Positions 31,985 through 45,194 of a DNA stretch of 64,000 bases are shown piece after piece. Positions within the stretch are counted from its first letter, which is position 1. The number at the start of each line of letters is the position of its first letter. Below the pieces are notes generated by a model. That model worked only from the letters and a program-made list of their open reading frames with translations. It was not told the origin of the DNA and ran no database searches. The stretch is from Ziziphus jujuba (taxonomy: Eukaryota > Streptophyta > Magnoliopsida > Rosales > Rhamnaceae): positions 22,070,001 through 22,134,000 of the forward strand of contig NC_083384.1 of NCBI RefSeq assembly GCF_031755915.1, given 5' to 3'. The position numbers were made by a program, and so were the translations under genes.

Positions 31985-32645
31985 TAACCCATTGGGGTGT
32001 TGATCTTGTGCAATTGAGGTGAGCCAATTACGAGGAAACAAGCTAAGGGGTTTAAGGGTAATCTGGTTAGCTTCATTCAAGGTGTGATTAAATCTCAAGG
32101 AGGTATGGTTATACTCGAAGACTCTAAGCCTGTGCTAAGCATCCAAGTTGTGCAGGCAAAAGCACCCGAGAAGCTGTTATGGTGCATTTATGGACTCTGG
32201 GTAGCAAAGGGTGGGTTTTTTTGAATATGAACATGATTAAGCTCACTAAGAGGCAATGAAAACAAACCAAGACAAAAGCAAGGGCATTCAAGCATGACTA
32301 GAGGTGCACAAAGTTCAACATTGCCGAATTTTGCTGTTTTGGCACTTGCACGACCTTCCTTGAATTTCAAGCAAGCTTTGCTTTTTCCAATCCATGGTAA
32401 TGTATGGGAACCAGTTCTAATCCTACTTGGTATCCTACATGACATATTGGATCTAATTTGGAGCCTTAATTAGCTTGTGATTGAATAAAGATAGCTTATT
32501 TGGAAAACTAGTCAACTACTTTCCAAATCTAAAATTTGACTTTTGTATTAGGAAATAGTCTTTATTCTTTGTTTGTATTTACTTATTTGCCGGGCAAATT
32601 AATTTAGGAAGGTTGATATTTTATTATTTTGATTATAAATTAAAG
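31985..32645 (+). repeat. G8: fragment of a diverged Gypsy LTR
   Basis: Plus-strand sequence matching the LTR from the coding tail (CCCATTGGGGTGTTGATC; remnants of GFKGNL..FIQGVIKSQ and PVLSIQVVQA) through GGTATCCTACATG and ATTAGGAAATAGTC to about TTATAAATTAA. It is more diverged than the others. It is bounded on the left by the end of Copia C1 and on the right by G9 leader sequence. Confidence 0.65.
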
Positions 32646-33869
32646 ATGATAGAAGCAACCTTAACCTAATGCTATAATTACAGAATAACACAAAAACAAA
32701 TAAAGCAAATAAAGATTAATCAAACCTAAACAAAATTTGGCTTTGATACCAAATGATACGAACCTAGGACGACCTGCTCCTAAACCCCTATAATATTAGC
32801 CCAGATCCAATTATGTTCAAGTTCTAATGGTCACCTTGACCCCTAACCAACCTGTGATTATAAACCTTGGTATATAATGAAGATACCACAATAGGTGATG
32901 GAAGTCCTATTGATAAGCCAAACTTAAACATTCACTCTCTAGTGGTGCTTTAGATGTTCAAAAGAACAAAGAGAAATTCATTCTCACAAAAAAAATTTTG
33001 AATATTATTAATGGGGTGTTCTTCCTAAAAAACAACCTCTTTTATAGGATAAGAGAAAACAAAATAAAAAGCAAGAAGTGGCCATGCAATGAAGAATCCT
33101 AATATGGCCGAAAGTCTTCTCCTTCCCTAATCTAATTTGGATTAATTAATTCCTTTATTTTGAATTAGTAATTAATTAATTTACAATGAAAATAATAAAT
33201 AATAACTTTCCTAAACTTATTTGTCCAGAAAATAAACAAATACAAATAAAAAAGTAATGGTAATTTCCTAAAACAAAAAGTAGAATCAAATTAGGAAACT
33301 AAAATACTAGCTTTTTACCTAAGTTGACTTTAACCAATCTTTGACCAATTTGAGCTCCAAATCAGCTGCAATATGATTTTTAGGATGCCAAATAAGCTTA
33401 TTGTGGAGTCCCACACGTTGCCTTTGCTTGGAAGAAAGAGAAAAAACCAGCTCAGCAAAATATAGTAAAGCTAGCAGAAAATACAGTAAAACCGCCCAAT
33501 TCTTCAATCCATGCGAACAGCCCCTTTTTGGATGGTTTGAATCTGCCTTGACTTGATTCCATACCCTCGTAAACATATGTATGGAATCCATGAAGCATTG
33601 GACCCAATTCATGCTGCCTGGACTCCTTGAATGTACCAAAACTGCTACCTGGGCCCGTATCGGCTTCCACCACTTGTAAGCTCAAAACAGGTCTTGGATC
33701 TTTGGGTATGGACAAGCCATCTTGAGAATGAATTAATCCTTGGATAAAGGTAGAAAGGTTGTCCCTAAACCTCTTGGCTTGAGCTCTAGTGATTGGCTCG
33801 ATCTTTATCAGTATCGGGTCGATACCCTAACGGGTTGTCAGTTGTGCTAACTCGAGCGGATTCTCATCA
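32646..33869 (-). mobile_element. G9: 5' LTR plus leader stub of a Gypsy element
   Basis: The LTR 32754-33869 (TGATACGAACC... to ...GGATTCTCATCA) is complete at 1116 bp. To its left are ~108 bp of leader with a primer-binding site (TGGTATCAAAGCC, complement of 32739-32751). The body is deleted where it meets G8, so this is a truncated element rather than a solo LTR. Confidence 0.8.
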
Positions 33870-34687
33870 GGGTCATCAATGTTAGTTCATTCTATCTCCT
33901 CCTCTTCATAATGGTGCATTCCCTAAAGATCGCCTCACTCATTGTAGTAGCCTCCTTGTATGCATGCCTTCTCCATTTATTCATATGATAAAAGATAGGC
34001 ATTGGGAGCTTTTACTTCAAATGTCTATGTCTTTGGCTTTTACTACAACTCTAAATACCTTTGATGTAAGTTTTCCAGGCACTGACTTGTTACCCACGTC
34101 ATTTGACTGCTACTTCACTTTTTCTCTAAAGGTCATTAGGGCTATCTATCCTTTACTTTCTCCAGCAAATCCTCTTGGATTAGATCCTTTTCATAATCCT
34201 TTTGTTGTATTCATGCTCTCACAGATGATTCCAAAGTTAAGAATAAGGATCTTAATAAACCTTATAGTAGTATTGAGTTGTTGGAGCTATATAGGATCCT
34301 TAAACTCTTTTTGTGCAACAATTTTTACCCTACCAAAAATATTGGCTACATTATTGTAGATCAAGCCAATTTTATGTACTCTTTTACTTAAGGGGTCCAT
34401 ATGGATGCATGTCATTTCATTTGTTAGGCCATGGTCAAATTCACTTGTTATCAGTCTACCAAATATGAAGGTCTTATCTTTTTTATTCTAGCTCATAGGA
34501 TTCTATAGCTCTTCCATATTAATATTCATAAAACTCTTCAGGTGAGCATGTTATTTTTGTAGGGGATGACATTGTTTTCCAAAAGAGTAGGAGTCATAAA
34601 CATCTACCTATGTTCAAAATGCTCCATAGAGTAAGGAGATTGATAATCAACAAGAGAGGGAGAATGATGAGCAGCCTATTGCACCTC
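33870..34687. other. Unassigned sequence left of G10
   Basis: Not related to the LTR families here. It contains a 131-codon open frame (33964-34359, +) that I do not recognise. The right end in frame +, QEREND then EQPIAP, continues after G10 at 40673 as PSHVQ, suggesting a decayed coding region interrupted by G10. Nothing else identified. Confidence 0.5.
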
Positions 34688-35816
34688 TGATACGAACCTA
34701 GGACGACCTGCTCCTAAACCCGTATTATATTAGCCCGGATCTAATTATGTTCAAGTTCTAATGGTCACCTTGACCCCTAAATAACCTGTGATTAGAAACC
34801 TTGTTATATAACGAAGACGCCACAATAGATGATGGAAGGCCTATTGATAAGTCAAACTAAAACACCCATTCATTATTGGTGTTTTAGGTGTTCAAAAAAA
34901 CAAAGAGAATTCAATCTCATAAATAATTTTCTGTATAAAATTCAAGCTTGATTTCTCATTGAAAATAAGCCTTTAAATAGGCTTTGAATGAACAAAATAA
35001 AACCCTAAAAGGATCAGGAAATTTTGACCAACATATAATGCAATTAGGAAATTGCCTAATTTCACACTCTTTCCTAATCTAATTTGGATGAATTAATTCC
35101 CTTATTTTGAATTAGGAATTAATTATTTACAATGAAAATAATAAAATAATAACTTTCCTAAACTTATTTTTCCAGCAAATAAATAAATAAAAACCAAAAG
35201 TAAAGGTAATTTCCTAAAACAAAAAGTAGAAATCAATTTAGGAAACTAGAATACTAGCTTTTTGACTAAGTTGACTTAGATTAATCTTTGACTAAATTGA
35301 GCTCCAAATCAGCTTCTCTATGCTTTTTAGGATGCCAAATAATATTATTATGGAGTCCCACACATTTCCCTTGCTTGGAGGAAAGAGAAAAAGCCAACTC
35401 AGCAAAATACAGTAAAGTCAACGAATAATGCGGCAAAATCCGGCCATTCTCTCTCTCATGCGCACACCTCTTAAATGACCAGCAAAGATTCGGTCTTGAC
35501 CAGATCCGATGACTTGTTAGTGATATCAAGTGAATTCAAGAAGATTTGAACCCATTTGCCGCTGCCCGAAATCCATAAATGTACCAAAATTGCTACCCGG
35601 GTCCTATTAGTCTCCACCACTTGGAGGCTAAAAATGGGTCTTGTATCTTCAGGTATTGTCATGCCCTTTTGAGATTGAATCACTCCATGAATAAAGTCAC
35701 CCAAGTTTTCCTTAAGTCTCTTAACTTGTGCCCTAGTGATTGGCCCCATCTTCATTTGTATAGGACACGTACCCCAGCGAGTAGTCGGTTGAACGGTCAC
35801 GGGCGGAATCACATCA
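34688..35816 (-). repeat. 3' LTR of G10
   Basis: TGATACGAACCTAGG... to ...GGAATCACATCA, 1129 bp. The polyprotein frame continues into it for over 110 codons, down to 35471. Confidence 0.9.
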
Positions 35817-36211
35817 TTCCCCTCCTCCTGAAAAGGATTTGCCCTAAAATAAAAGTCATCACTTGAAGCAAAAGGAGATATGTCAGAAATAGTAAATGTA
35901 GCACTAACATTATACTTATCCGGTATGTTAAGTTTGTAAGCATTTTCATTAATCCGGTCCAAAACTTGAAAGGGTCCATCTCCACACGGTATAAGCTTCG
36001 ACTTTCTTTGTATGGGAAACCTTTCCTTCCTTAAGTGCAACCAAACCAAATCTCTTGGATCAAACATTATCACAAAAAATCCTAGAAATACAAATTTATC
36101 TTTATAGAAATCACACTTTTTAAAATTAGCAAACAATCTCTTCCAAATTTTTAAATTTCCACAAAGTAAAGCTCTTAACAAGGCAGATAAAGTTCTATAC
36201 AACAAAAGCAT
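35471..36211 (-). pseudogene. G10 integrase-tail frame running into the LTR
   Basis: A 246-codon open stretch: [20 protein letters not shown] (integrase), [20 protein letters not shown] (RT-thumb-like), [20 protein letters not shown] and DGPFQVLDRINENAYKLN (integrase C-terminus). It then passes through the polypurine tract (35817-35830) and into the LTR as GPITRAQVKRLKENL, FIHGVIQSQKG and PIFSLQVVE. This is the clearest example of an LTR-coded C-terminal extension. Stops separate it from the protease at 36280-36300. Confidence 0.8.
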
Positions 36212-38318
36212 TTTTATAATTCATGACCAGCAATGGTTTCTTACTAAATATGGCTTTATTAACATCTCCAAAACTCAAATAAATTTTTTTATTCTTCCTC
36301 TCTTTCCTTTCTTTCCCTCTCTCTCTCTCTCGGCCACAACACAACTTTCCTCACTCTTGGGTTTCTTACCATGGGTCTTATGTTTTTTTTTTTTTTTTTT
36401 CACCCCAATTTTGGCTTTCTCTTGGTTTTTCCACTCAAGTTGGTTCTTATAACACTTACCTGGTTGGTCTTGCACGTCTTGGACTCCTTGGATGGGTGTT
36501 GTTGCCGTGGGGGCCATGCTAGTTATCTCCTTGAGTTTGAACGGCCACCCTCTTTTGTTGTATTTGAATTTGATCTTTGCACACCTCTTTAGGAGTTAAT
36601 GCCTCTAGCTTGACCTTCTTACCTTTAAACCTAAAAACAATACTATTCTCTATGCCATAATGAATAGTATCTCTATCAAATTGTCAAGGCCTACCAAGTA
36701 AAATATGTCCCGCATGCACAGGCACAACATCACACAAAACCACATCCACATATTTATCAATGCTGAATTTTACTTTGGCTTGTTTGTTAACTTTCATCTC
36801 ACCACTATAATTAAGCCATCACAATCTATATGGTTCTGGATGTTTAATAGTTATTAAGCCTAATTTATCAACCATAATCTTACTAATTACATTGGTACAA
36901 CTCCCACTATCAATAATTGTGCTACAAATCTTACCTTGGATCTCACATCAGGTATGGAAGACGTTCTCTCTTTGAATTTCATCCTCATCTTTGTATGCAG
37001 CCAGAACTCTTCTAGAAACCAAGCTTAATTCAACATGGGAAGCATTCAAAGTTTTGGCCTCACCTTCATGCTCTTCCACCTCCTCTTGCTCAGTTTCATC
37101 ACCACTTTCCTCACTTTCCAATTCTAGCTCACCATTACCTTTCAACACCATGATCCTTCTATTCGAGCATTGACTAGTGATGTGTCCTTATCCCTGGCAC
37201 ATAAAACAAATAATTTCTCTTGATCTTGAAGGTTTAGGATCATATTTTACCTCATTTTTATGTGCTTGGACAGATTCGGCTCTGGACTACCTTTTTGGCC
37301 TATTAGAGCTTTCTTCACCTAGTTTCGGTATTGGCTTTGACTCATAGATGAGATTGCTTCTCCAAGCACTTGGATTTCACCTCTCATTGTTTGTAATTCC
37401 TCCAAACCATGAGCCTACACCCCTCCTCATGAATTGATGCTTTAATTTAATAGCCACATGCAACATCTCCTTCAATTCCACATATTGTTGCAATTCTAGT
37501 TGATTGGCTATTTCACGACTCAAACCACCAAGAAACCTTGTCATGGTTTCTTCTCTATCTTCATTCATGCTTAACCTCATCATAAGCATCTCCATCTCCT
37601 TGTAATAATCCTCCATGGACCTAGTTTTTTTAAATAAAGATTGAAGTCTTTGATGTAGCAACCTATGATATTGTGATGGCACGAACCGCTTCCTCATGGC
37701 TCTTTTCATTTATCACCATATAGTGATCAAGTCATCACCAACTCTCCTTCGGGTGTTTTGCTCATTGGTCCACCATTGGAGTGCATAATGAATAAATTCC
37801 ATTGCTGCCAACTTCACCTTCTTGGCCTCCAAATAATTATGACAATAAAAAATCATCTTCATTCTCTTCTCCCATTCCAAGTAATCTTCCAGATCACTTT
37901 TTCCCATGAAAGATGGAATGTTTACCTTGATATTCCCTAGATAGTCATCTTCATGCCTTGCTAGTCTCCCATGGATTGGCCTTTCTTGAGGTTCAAAGAT
38001 TTCATCAAACCCCACATCCAAGTCATCTCCAAAGTTACTTCCCCCGAATTCCTCTCTTGGTCACCCTCAACCACCTCGACCTCGCCCCCCATGAGCATCG
38101 AACCTTATATTCGGTCCCCCTTGTGATGTTTCTATCCTATCCATCCTTTGATCTATGTTATCAAATCGGACATTCATCCCTTGCAATTGCTCCAATATAG
38201 TCCTCGTGTTCGTTTGCTCACCATTTCTTGTAACTCAGGAACCACCATGGAATCCTACAGACTCTTCTTCATTAATTCTTAGAGGTGGATTGCCTCTTTT
38301 CACCCTTGAATCTGCCAT
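36212..38318 (-). pseudogene. G10 gag and protease, broken
   Basis: gag ATG at 38316-38318. Capsid motifs at 37377-38021 (IPSFMGKSD, RRVGDDLITIW, MEDYYKEMEMLMMR), zinc knuckle at ~37140-37210 damaged, protease upstream linker at 36948-37151 (LSLVSRRVLAAYKDEDEIQR), retropepsin around 36640-36930 with the IIDSGSC motif. Multiple stops and frameshifts. The K-rich linker (36275-36517) contains a long T-run at 36382-36400. Confidence 0.8.
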
Positions 38319-39537
38319 GTTAGTATGAATAATACAAAAATAAAACAAATTCTCACAAAAAATCACTCCTTCTCATGTTTCACTCAATCAAGGTCTCGAC
38401 ACTCGTGTTTTCACACTAGCTTAAGCTTTTACCCTCTTTTAAGCTCACACATTCTTGCATTTTTCCACTCAATGAATTATCTCAAAGTTCTAATTAAAAA
38501 ACCCACAAAACAGCAATTAGATCACAAGTATGTTTTAATTAAACTTATCAACAAAACAGTAGCAAAAGGTAAGCAATACCGAATGAATTAACAAAACCTA
38601 GTTTTCGACTTACTATGCAAAATAATAAGGAAAATTTTGAAATTAGCAAGAACTAGACTAGATGGTAAGAGATTAAAGATTCAAGAACAAAATTTAGGAA
38701 AAAGAATTTCAAACACGAACAAGAATCAAATCGAACAAAAATATAGAATAGTGTTGGTTGTTGTCCTTGCAATTCTAGTTTTGTATCAAATCCTTTAACT
38801 AATTTTAATCCAAATAATTTAAGCACCTAAAATTCAAATATCCAGCAACAAAAAAAATTCTCCAGCAACTCCAAATATTGAATAAATAATCAACAAATCC
38901 ATACCAGAAAGAAATTTCCAGCAACAAATTTCAACACCAAATTCAAGAAAACCCAAATTTTTTTTTATTCAGCTTTTCTTTTTTTCCTTTTTCACTGAAT
39001 ATCAAACACAACTCCAGTAACAAAAATTAGCAACCAAATTGCAATTCCAATAGCAATATCTCACTAAACTCGTGGCCTCCAGCAACAAAAATACAATGTG
39101 CAATTTTTTTTTTTTAATTTTGCAACCCCTTTTTTCTTTTTTCTTTGTCTTTTTAACTCATAGATCATAAACAACTGCAGTAGCAAGGATCAACACAAAA
39201 AATTACAATTCTAAAGCCACAAATTCACCTGACCCGAGACCACTCTTCAAACAAAATATAATGTGCAATTTTTATTTTTTTTAAATATGTTGCCACAAAC
39301 ACACTTCTTTTCTCTTCTTTTTTTTTTCTCTTATATATATGAATGCAAATATTTAAGACTAAAACAGCAAAGAAAAATATCAAGAAAAACCAAATTAACA
39401 AGAACAATGATAAAGGACAACCAATAAACTAGGAAAACCTAATTTAACTATGAATGAATTTTTTTTTTAAATATGCAGAATGTGTATGATGATAGAAGTA
39501 ACCTTAACCTGACCAAAAATTTGGCTATAATACCAAC
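38319..39537 (-). other. G10 leader and decayed primer-binding site
   Basis: Leader with sense A-runs (T at 38955-38990, 39107-39140, 39300-39330, 39461-39468). The primer-binding site reads TGGTATTATAGCC (complement of 39523-39535), diverged from canonical. Confidence 0.7.
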
Positions 39538-40667
39538 TGATACGAACCTTGGACTACCTGCTCCTAAAGCCATATTATATTAGCCCGGATCTAATTATGT
39601 TCAAGTTCTAATGGTCACCTTGACCCCTAACCAACCTGTGATTAGAAATCTTGGTTTATAATGAAGATGCCACAATAGGTGATGGAAGGCCTATTGATAA
39701 GTCAAACTAAAACACCCATTCACTAATGGTGTTTTAGGTGCTCAAAAGAACAAAAAGAATTCAATCTCATAAATAATTTTCTATATAAAATTCAAGCTTG
39801 ATTTCTCATTGACAATAGTCCTTTGAATAGGATTTGAATGAACAAAATAAAACCCTAAAAGGATTAGGAAATTTCGGCCAACATAGAATCCAATTAGGAA
39901 ATTGCCTAATTTCACACCCTTTCCTAATCTAATTTGGATTAATTAATTCCCTTATTTTGAATTAGGGATTAATTAATTTACAATGAAAATAATAAAATAA
40001 TAACTTTCCAAAACTTATTTTTCCAGCAAATAAATAAATAAAAACCAAAAGTAAAGGTACTTTCCTAAAACAAAAAGTAGAAATCAAATTAGGAAACTAG
40101 AATACTAGCTTTTTGACTAAGATGACTTTGACCAATCTTTGACCAATTTGAGTTCCAAATCAGCTTCTATATGCTTTTTAGGATGCCAAATAAGATTATT
40201 ATGGAGTCCCACACGTTGCCCTTGCTTGGAGGAAAAAGAAAAAGCCAACTCAGCAAAATACAGTAAACCCAGCAAATAATATGGCAAAACCCGGCCATTC
40301 TCTCTCTCATGAGCACACCTCTTAAATGACTAGAAAATATTCGATCTTGACTAGATCCCATGACTTCTTAGTGATATCAAGTGAATTCAAGGATATTTGA
40401 ACCCATTTTCGGCGGTCCGGAATCCATAAATGAACCAAAATCACTACACGGGTCCTATCAGTCTCCACCACTTAGAGGCTAAAAATGGATCTTGTATCTT
40501 CAGGAATTGTCATGCCCTTTTGAGATTGAATCACTCCATGGACAAAGTCAGCCAATTTGTCCTTAAATCTCTTAATTTGTGCCCTAGTGATTGACCCCGT
40601 CTTCATTTGTATAGGACACGTACCTCAACGGGTAGTCAGTTGAACGGGTACGGATGGAATCGCATCA
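39538..40667 (-). repeat. 5' LTR of G10
   Basis: TGATACGAACCTTGGAC... to ...GGAATCGCATCA, 1130 bp, aligned over its length with 34688-35816. Confidence 0.9.
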
Positions 40668-42558
40668 ACCTCCACCATCACATGTCCAACTATGACATCT
40701 TAATGGGCTTTTCCAATATCATTCCACCCATATAAACCAGTGAATGGAGTCCCTTGCTGGTCAGCTTCACAACCATTTGAACTCAATATCTAGTCATTTG
40801 GATTACCTTACATAGCTTCAGGTCACTTTCAAATGGAAGTAGTATCATCGAGATAAGTAGGCTTACTACTAGTTCTAGACATTATACGAATTTCCATGTT
40901 CTTCTAGTGCTAAAAGAGCTCTTGATCAGTATTTTATCCTTATCGAACCCTCTCTATGTTTCTTTAATGATAGCTTTTCACTAGATCCTCCAATGTTGTG
41001 ATGTCTTTTGTTATTTTCTTTATATGGATCCTCGAATATACTTGGAATTTAGGTTAATCATTCATATCATGTATGTCCCTATACTGATTTTTTTATTTAT
41101 TTTTTTATATGTATTTCTTTTTTTGTTTCTAGCTTCTACCTATTTCGTTAGTTTTTTTTCTTTTTCTCTTTGTTTGGTGAGTTATTTTTCTCTAGTCCTC
41201 CTTTTGTCATTCTATTGACAAAGAAAAGGAAAATTTATTAGGTTTATGCATTTTTGGGTGCGCTTAGGTTTCCATATTATGGTTGGATTGAACTAATTGT
41301 GTAGCTTACTTGCCCATCATTTGAGTTTAAGTATTTTTGTTTGCATTCTTAAAGAGAGCTTGTTTTTTATTTTCTTTTTATTCATTTTACTTCTTACATG
41401 AGAATGTGCCTTTATATTTCTCTACCATAAGTGCATCTTAATCATTTGTTATTTGAAATGTGTGTAGGTTTTATTGCTCATGGAACTCCTCGATTTTTAG
41501 AGTCCTAGATTTAAGGAAAGTTTATTGTAGTTTCAAGTGCCAGAGTGCACTTGTTTGCTTGGGTGGGATTATATGTTTCATATGTATTATATTTTTATTT
41601 TTAGTTTAGTCAATGTGTAAAAGCAATGTTTTATCCTGAAAATGTAAAGCAGGAGACTGTTGTGTTAGCTTTTGACTATTGGGAAATTTGCATGACTCAA
41701 AACACTAAGTTGTAAAGTGTCTCTCTTAGTTAGTATCAAAGCATGAATAAAAAATCCAGCTAAGTATGGTAACTTAGAAATCCATATCTATTGTCTAGGT
41801 GGTAATGTAATACCTTTAATTTTTATAGATCGTAAAATAGAATGTATTAAGTTGTGCATGAATTTTTTTTCTAATGCAATTTACTTTGAAATGGTTCCTA
41901 TGTGTTGTTGTTTATAAATGTTAAAAGGAAATGTTGCCTTTACTTCAAACATAGTAGGGATATAATGGTGTTTTATACTTTTATTTATTTCTTTATATTT
42001 AATATTACGAATCTAGAAATTAGACTCCTTGAGGTGGAAAGGCGTGTACAAGTGGCTAAGTTTGAAAGATGGTTTGATCAATTCGTATTCAAGTAAGCAC
42101 TAAGAGTAGAGTTGAGTCAAGCTTCTGCACATGGACTGACTTCCAATTTTTTTCTAGAAGGCTACAAGTGGAATTTACATATTCAAATTACATATGAATG
42201 GAAAGTCCTATAATTTAGCTTTCCATAGAATGATTTTTTTGAGTTTTCTAAAGCAAGTTATGAAGGTTTAAGGGATTGTATGTCTAGCGTAATGGATTTA
42301 CTCAATTTTAGATAGGTTTTGGAGTTAGAGTTGGATCCAAGTGACTTATAAGTAGTACGTTGTTAGAGTTGGATGAAATTTGGAATAGGAAAAGTATTTT
42401 TCAACTTTTATTTAATTAAAATTATTGTAAGATAATAAAAAGAAGATATTCATATTTTCCTTTAATTATCTTTTTTAATATTAACTAAAATAGGTTTTTG
42501 AAAATCCTAAAAGTATTTAAATGTTATATTAGGGTTCTCTTTAGTTTTTACATACAAA
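40668..42558. other. Unassigned A+T-rich sequence right of G10
   Basis: Starts with the second TSD copy ACCTC. In frame + the first ~200 bp read as a decayed peptide (PSHVQL, then LAGQLHNHLNSISSHLDYLT) with stops, possibly the tail of an old retroelement or gene. From about 40900 to 42558 it is A+T-rich with only short T-rich frames (41024-41218, 41902-42096) and no recognised product. It is the best candidate for pre-existing host DNA. Confidence 0.45.
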
Positions 42559-43679
42559 TGAGACGAATCTAGGACGACCTGCTCCTAAACCCGTATTATA
42601 TTAGCCCGAATCTAATTGTGTTCAAGTTTTAGTGGTCACCTTAACCCCTAACCAACCTGTGATTAGAAACCTTGGTATATTGAAGATGCTACAATAGGTG
42701 ATGGATATCGTATTGATAAGTCAAAATGAAAACACTTATTCACTAATGGTGTTTTAGGTGTTCAAAGAGAACAAAGAGAATTCAATCTCACAAATAATTT
42801 TCTGTATGAATAATGTACTAATTTTTATTGATAAAATAAGCCCTTAAGTAGGCTAAAACGTTACAAAATAAAATCCTAATTAACTAGGTAAAACCAGCCA
42901 CCAAAGAATACGAAACCTAACTTGGCCGAAATTCACCTCTTTCCTAATCCAATTTTGATTAATCAATTCCTTTCTTTTTGAATTAGAAAATAATTAATTT
43001 AAAGTGAAAATAATAAAATAATAACTTCGCTAAGTTGATTTTTCCAGCAAATAAATAAATAAAAACTAAATAAAAGACTAATTTCCTAAAACAAAAAGTC
43101 AAAATCAAATTAGGAAACTAGTTGACTACTTTGACTACTAAGGTATCTTTGACCAATCTCCAGCTTGTTTGGGCCCAAAATAAGCTTCCATAGGCCATGT
43201 AGGATGCCAAATATGATTAATAATGATTTTCACACGTTGCCCCTTGATTGGAATAAGTCAAACAAGAAGAAAAGTCAAAATCAGTGGCTAAACAACACAT
43301 TTTCAGCCAAATTAAGATGCTGTCCATACAAGTCCTTTTTAAATGCTTTTGATTCTGTCTTGGCTGGATTCCATGTCCTCTTAATGATATTCATGAGTTC
43401 ATGAAGTGTTGAAATCATTCCTTACTGCCCGGAGTCCAAATTTGAACGAAAATAGGTACCTAGGTCCTTATTGGTCTCCAACACTTGGATGCTTAAAACA
43501 GGTCATGTATCTTTAGGTATTGTCAAGCCCTTTTGAGAATTAATTAGCCCTATATAAAAGCATCCACATTGTCCTTAAATCTCTTAGTTTGATCCCTAAT
43601 GATCGGCGTGTTCTTCATTTGTATCGGGTCAACACCCCAGCGGGTTGTCGGTTGTGTAGGCTCAGGTGGATTCTCATCG
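42559..43679 (-). repeat. 3' LTR of G11
   Basis: TGAGACGAATCTAGG (one change from TGATACG) to GGATTCTCATCG, 1121 bp, followed by polypurine tract 43680-43693. The LTR-coded tail ([14 protein letters not shown]) is readable on the minus strand. Confidence 0.88.
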
Positions 43680-45194
43680 TTCCCCTCCTCTTCAAAAGGA
43701 TTTGTCCTCAAATCAAGATCATCACCTGTAGTGAAAGGAGATAAATCAGTAACATTAAATGCGGCCTTAGCTTTGTATTCACCTGTTAAATCAAGTTTGT
43801 GGGCATTCTCGTTAATTCGCTCCAAAACTTGAAATGGTCCATCCACATGCGGCATAAGCTTTAACGTTCTTTGTTTTGGAAACCTCTCCTTTCGTAAGTG
43901 CAACCAAACCAAATCTCCTGGGTCAAACACTATCACAAAAAAATCTAGAAATACATGCTCATTATGAAAAAAAATTACACCTTTTAAAGTTAACAATAAA
44001 TCTCTTTCTAATTTTCAAATTTCCACAAAGTAAAGCTCTCAACAAAGCAAATAAAGTTCTATACAACAAAAATATTTTTAAATACGCATCTTTATAATTC
44101 ATGATCAGCAATGGTTTCTTGCTCAAGATGACTTTATTAACATCCACAAAACTCAAAGAAATTTTTTTATTTTTCCTTTCTTTTCTTTCTTTTCCTTTCT
44201 CATTCATGGTTTCATTAAATTATGCTTCACTCTCGGTTGTTTGTCCAAGTTTCTCTCTCAAGTTTATTATAATTTTTCCACTCAACATGAGTTTTAAAGG
44301 ACTTAACTTGGACAGTAAGCTCACATTTTCCCTCTTGAATGGATGGTGAAACCGTTGGTGCCATACTATTCGTCTCTTTGAGCTTCTCGTCTTCCCTCCT
44401 TTGTTGCATTTATAATTCGTCCCTAAAAATTTCCTTCGGGTTCAATGGCTCTAGCTCGACCTTCTTAGCTTTAAATCTAAAAATAGTACAAGTCTCTTTA
44501 CCATAATGAGTAGCATGTTTATCAAATTTCCATGGCCTACCTAATAGAATATGTGTGGCATGCATAGACACAACATCACACAAAACAATATCCACATATT
44601 TATCTATGCTAAATTTTACTCTGACTTGTTTATTCACTTTCATCTCACCACCATCATTAAGCCATTGTAATCTATATGGCTCTGGATGTTTAATAGTCAT
44701 TAAGCTTAAGTTATCGACCACAATGTTACTAATTACATTTGTACAACTTCAACTATCAATTATCATGCTACAAATCTTACCTTGGATTTCACATCGGCTG
44801 TAGAAGATGTTTTTCCTTTGAACTTGATCCTCCTCCTTGTGTACAGCCAGCACTCTCCTAAAAACCAAATTTAATTCTGTATTGGGTGCATGTAGGGTCT
44901 CAGCTTCATCATGAAAGTCTTCCTCTTCTTGCTCGGCGTCATCTCCATTTTCCTCGTTTTCTGATTCTAGCTCACCATTACCCTTTAACACCATGATTCT
45001 TCTATTCGGGCACTGGCTAGCAATGTCTCCATGACTCCGAAACTTAAAACAAACAATTCCTCTAGATCTTGGTGCTTGGATAGATTCGGCTTTTACATCC
45101 TTCCTTGGCAGGTTGAAGCTTTTTTCACCTAGCTTCGGTTTTTGTTTTGCTTCAAAGGTGGGATTGCTTCTCCAAGCACTTGGATCTGACCTTC
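43680..45194 (-). pseudogene. G11 protease, linker and integrase tail
   Basis: In element order: acidic linker 44749-44994; retropepsin 44410-44780 with MIIDS followed by a stop in place of Gly of DSG; a single linker block (LSFVDVNKVILSKKPLL) at 43990-44210; [34 protein letters not shown]; and integrase tail 43550-43950 ([20 protein letters not shown]). G7 and G12 have two linker blocks where this copy has one. The zinc knuckle (45000-45055) is damaged. Confidence 0.8.

Larger units (their letters stand above)
34688..40667 (-). mobile_element. G10: complete but decayed Gypsy element
   Basis: Perfect TSD ACCTC (34683-34687 and 40668-40672), LTRs 34688-35816 and 39538-40667, total about 6.0 kb. 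The LTRs show noticeably more differences than those of G7, so it is an older insertion. It is the only Gypsy copy here inserted in non-Gypsy/Copia sequence on both sides. Confidence 0.92.

Noticed and set aside
41024..42096. Two hydrophobic 64-codon frames in the A+T-rich flank
   Set aside because: T-rich sequence readily gives Phe/Leu-rich frames by chance; no homology and no coding bias recognised.
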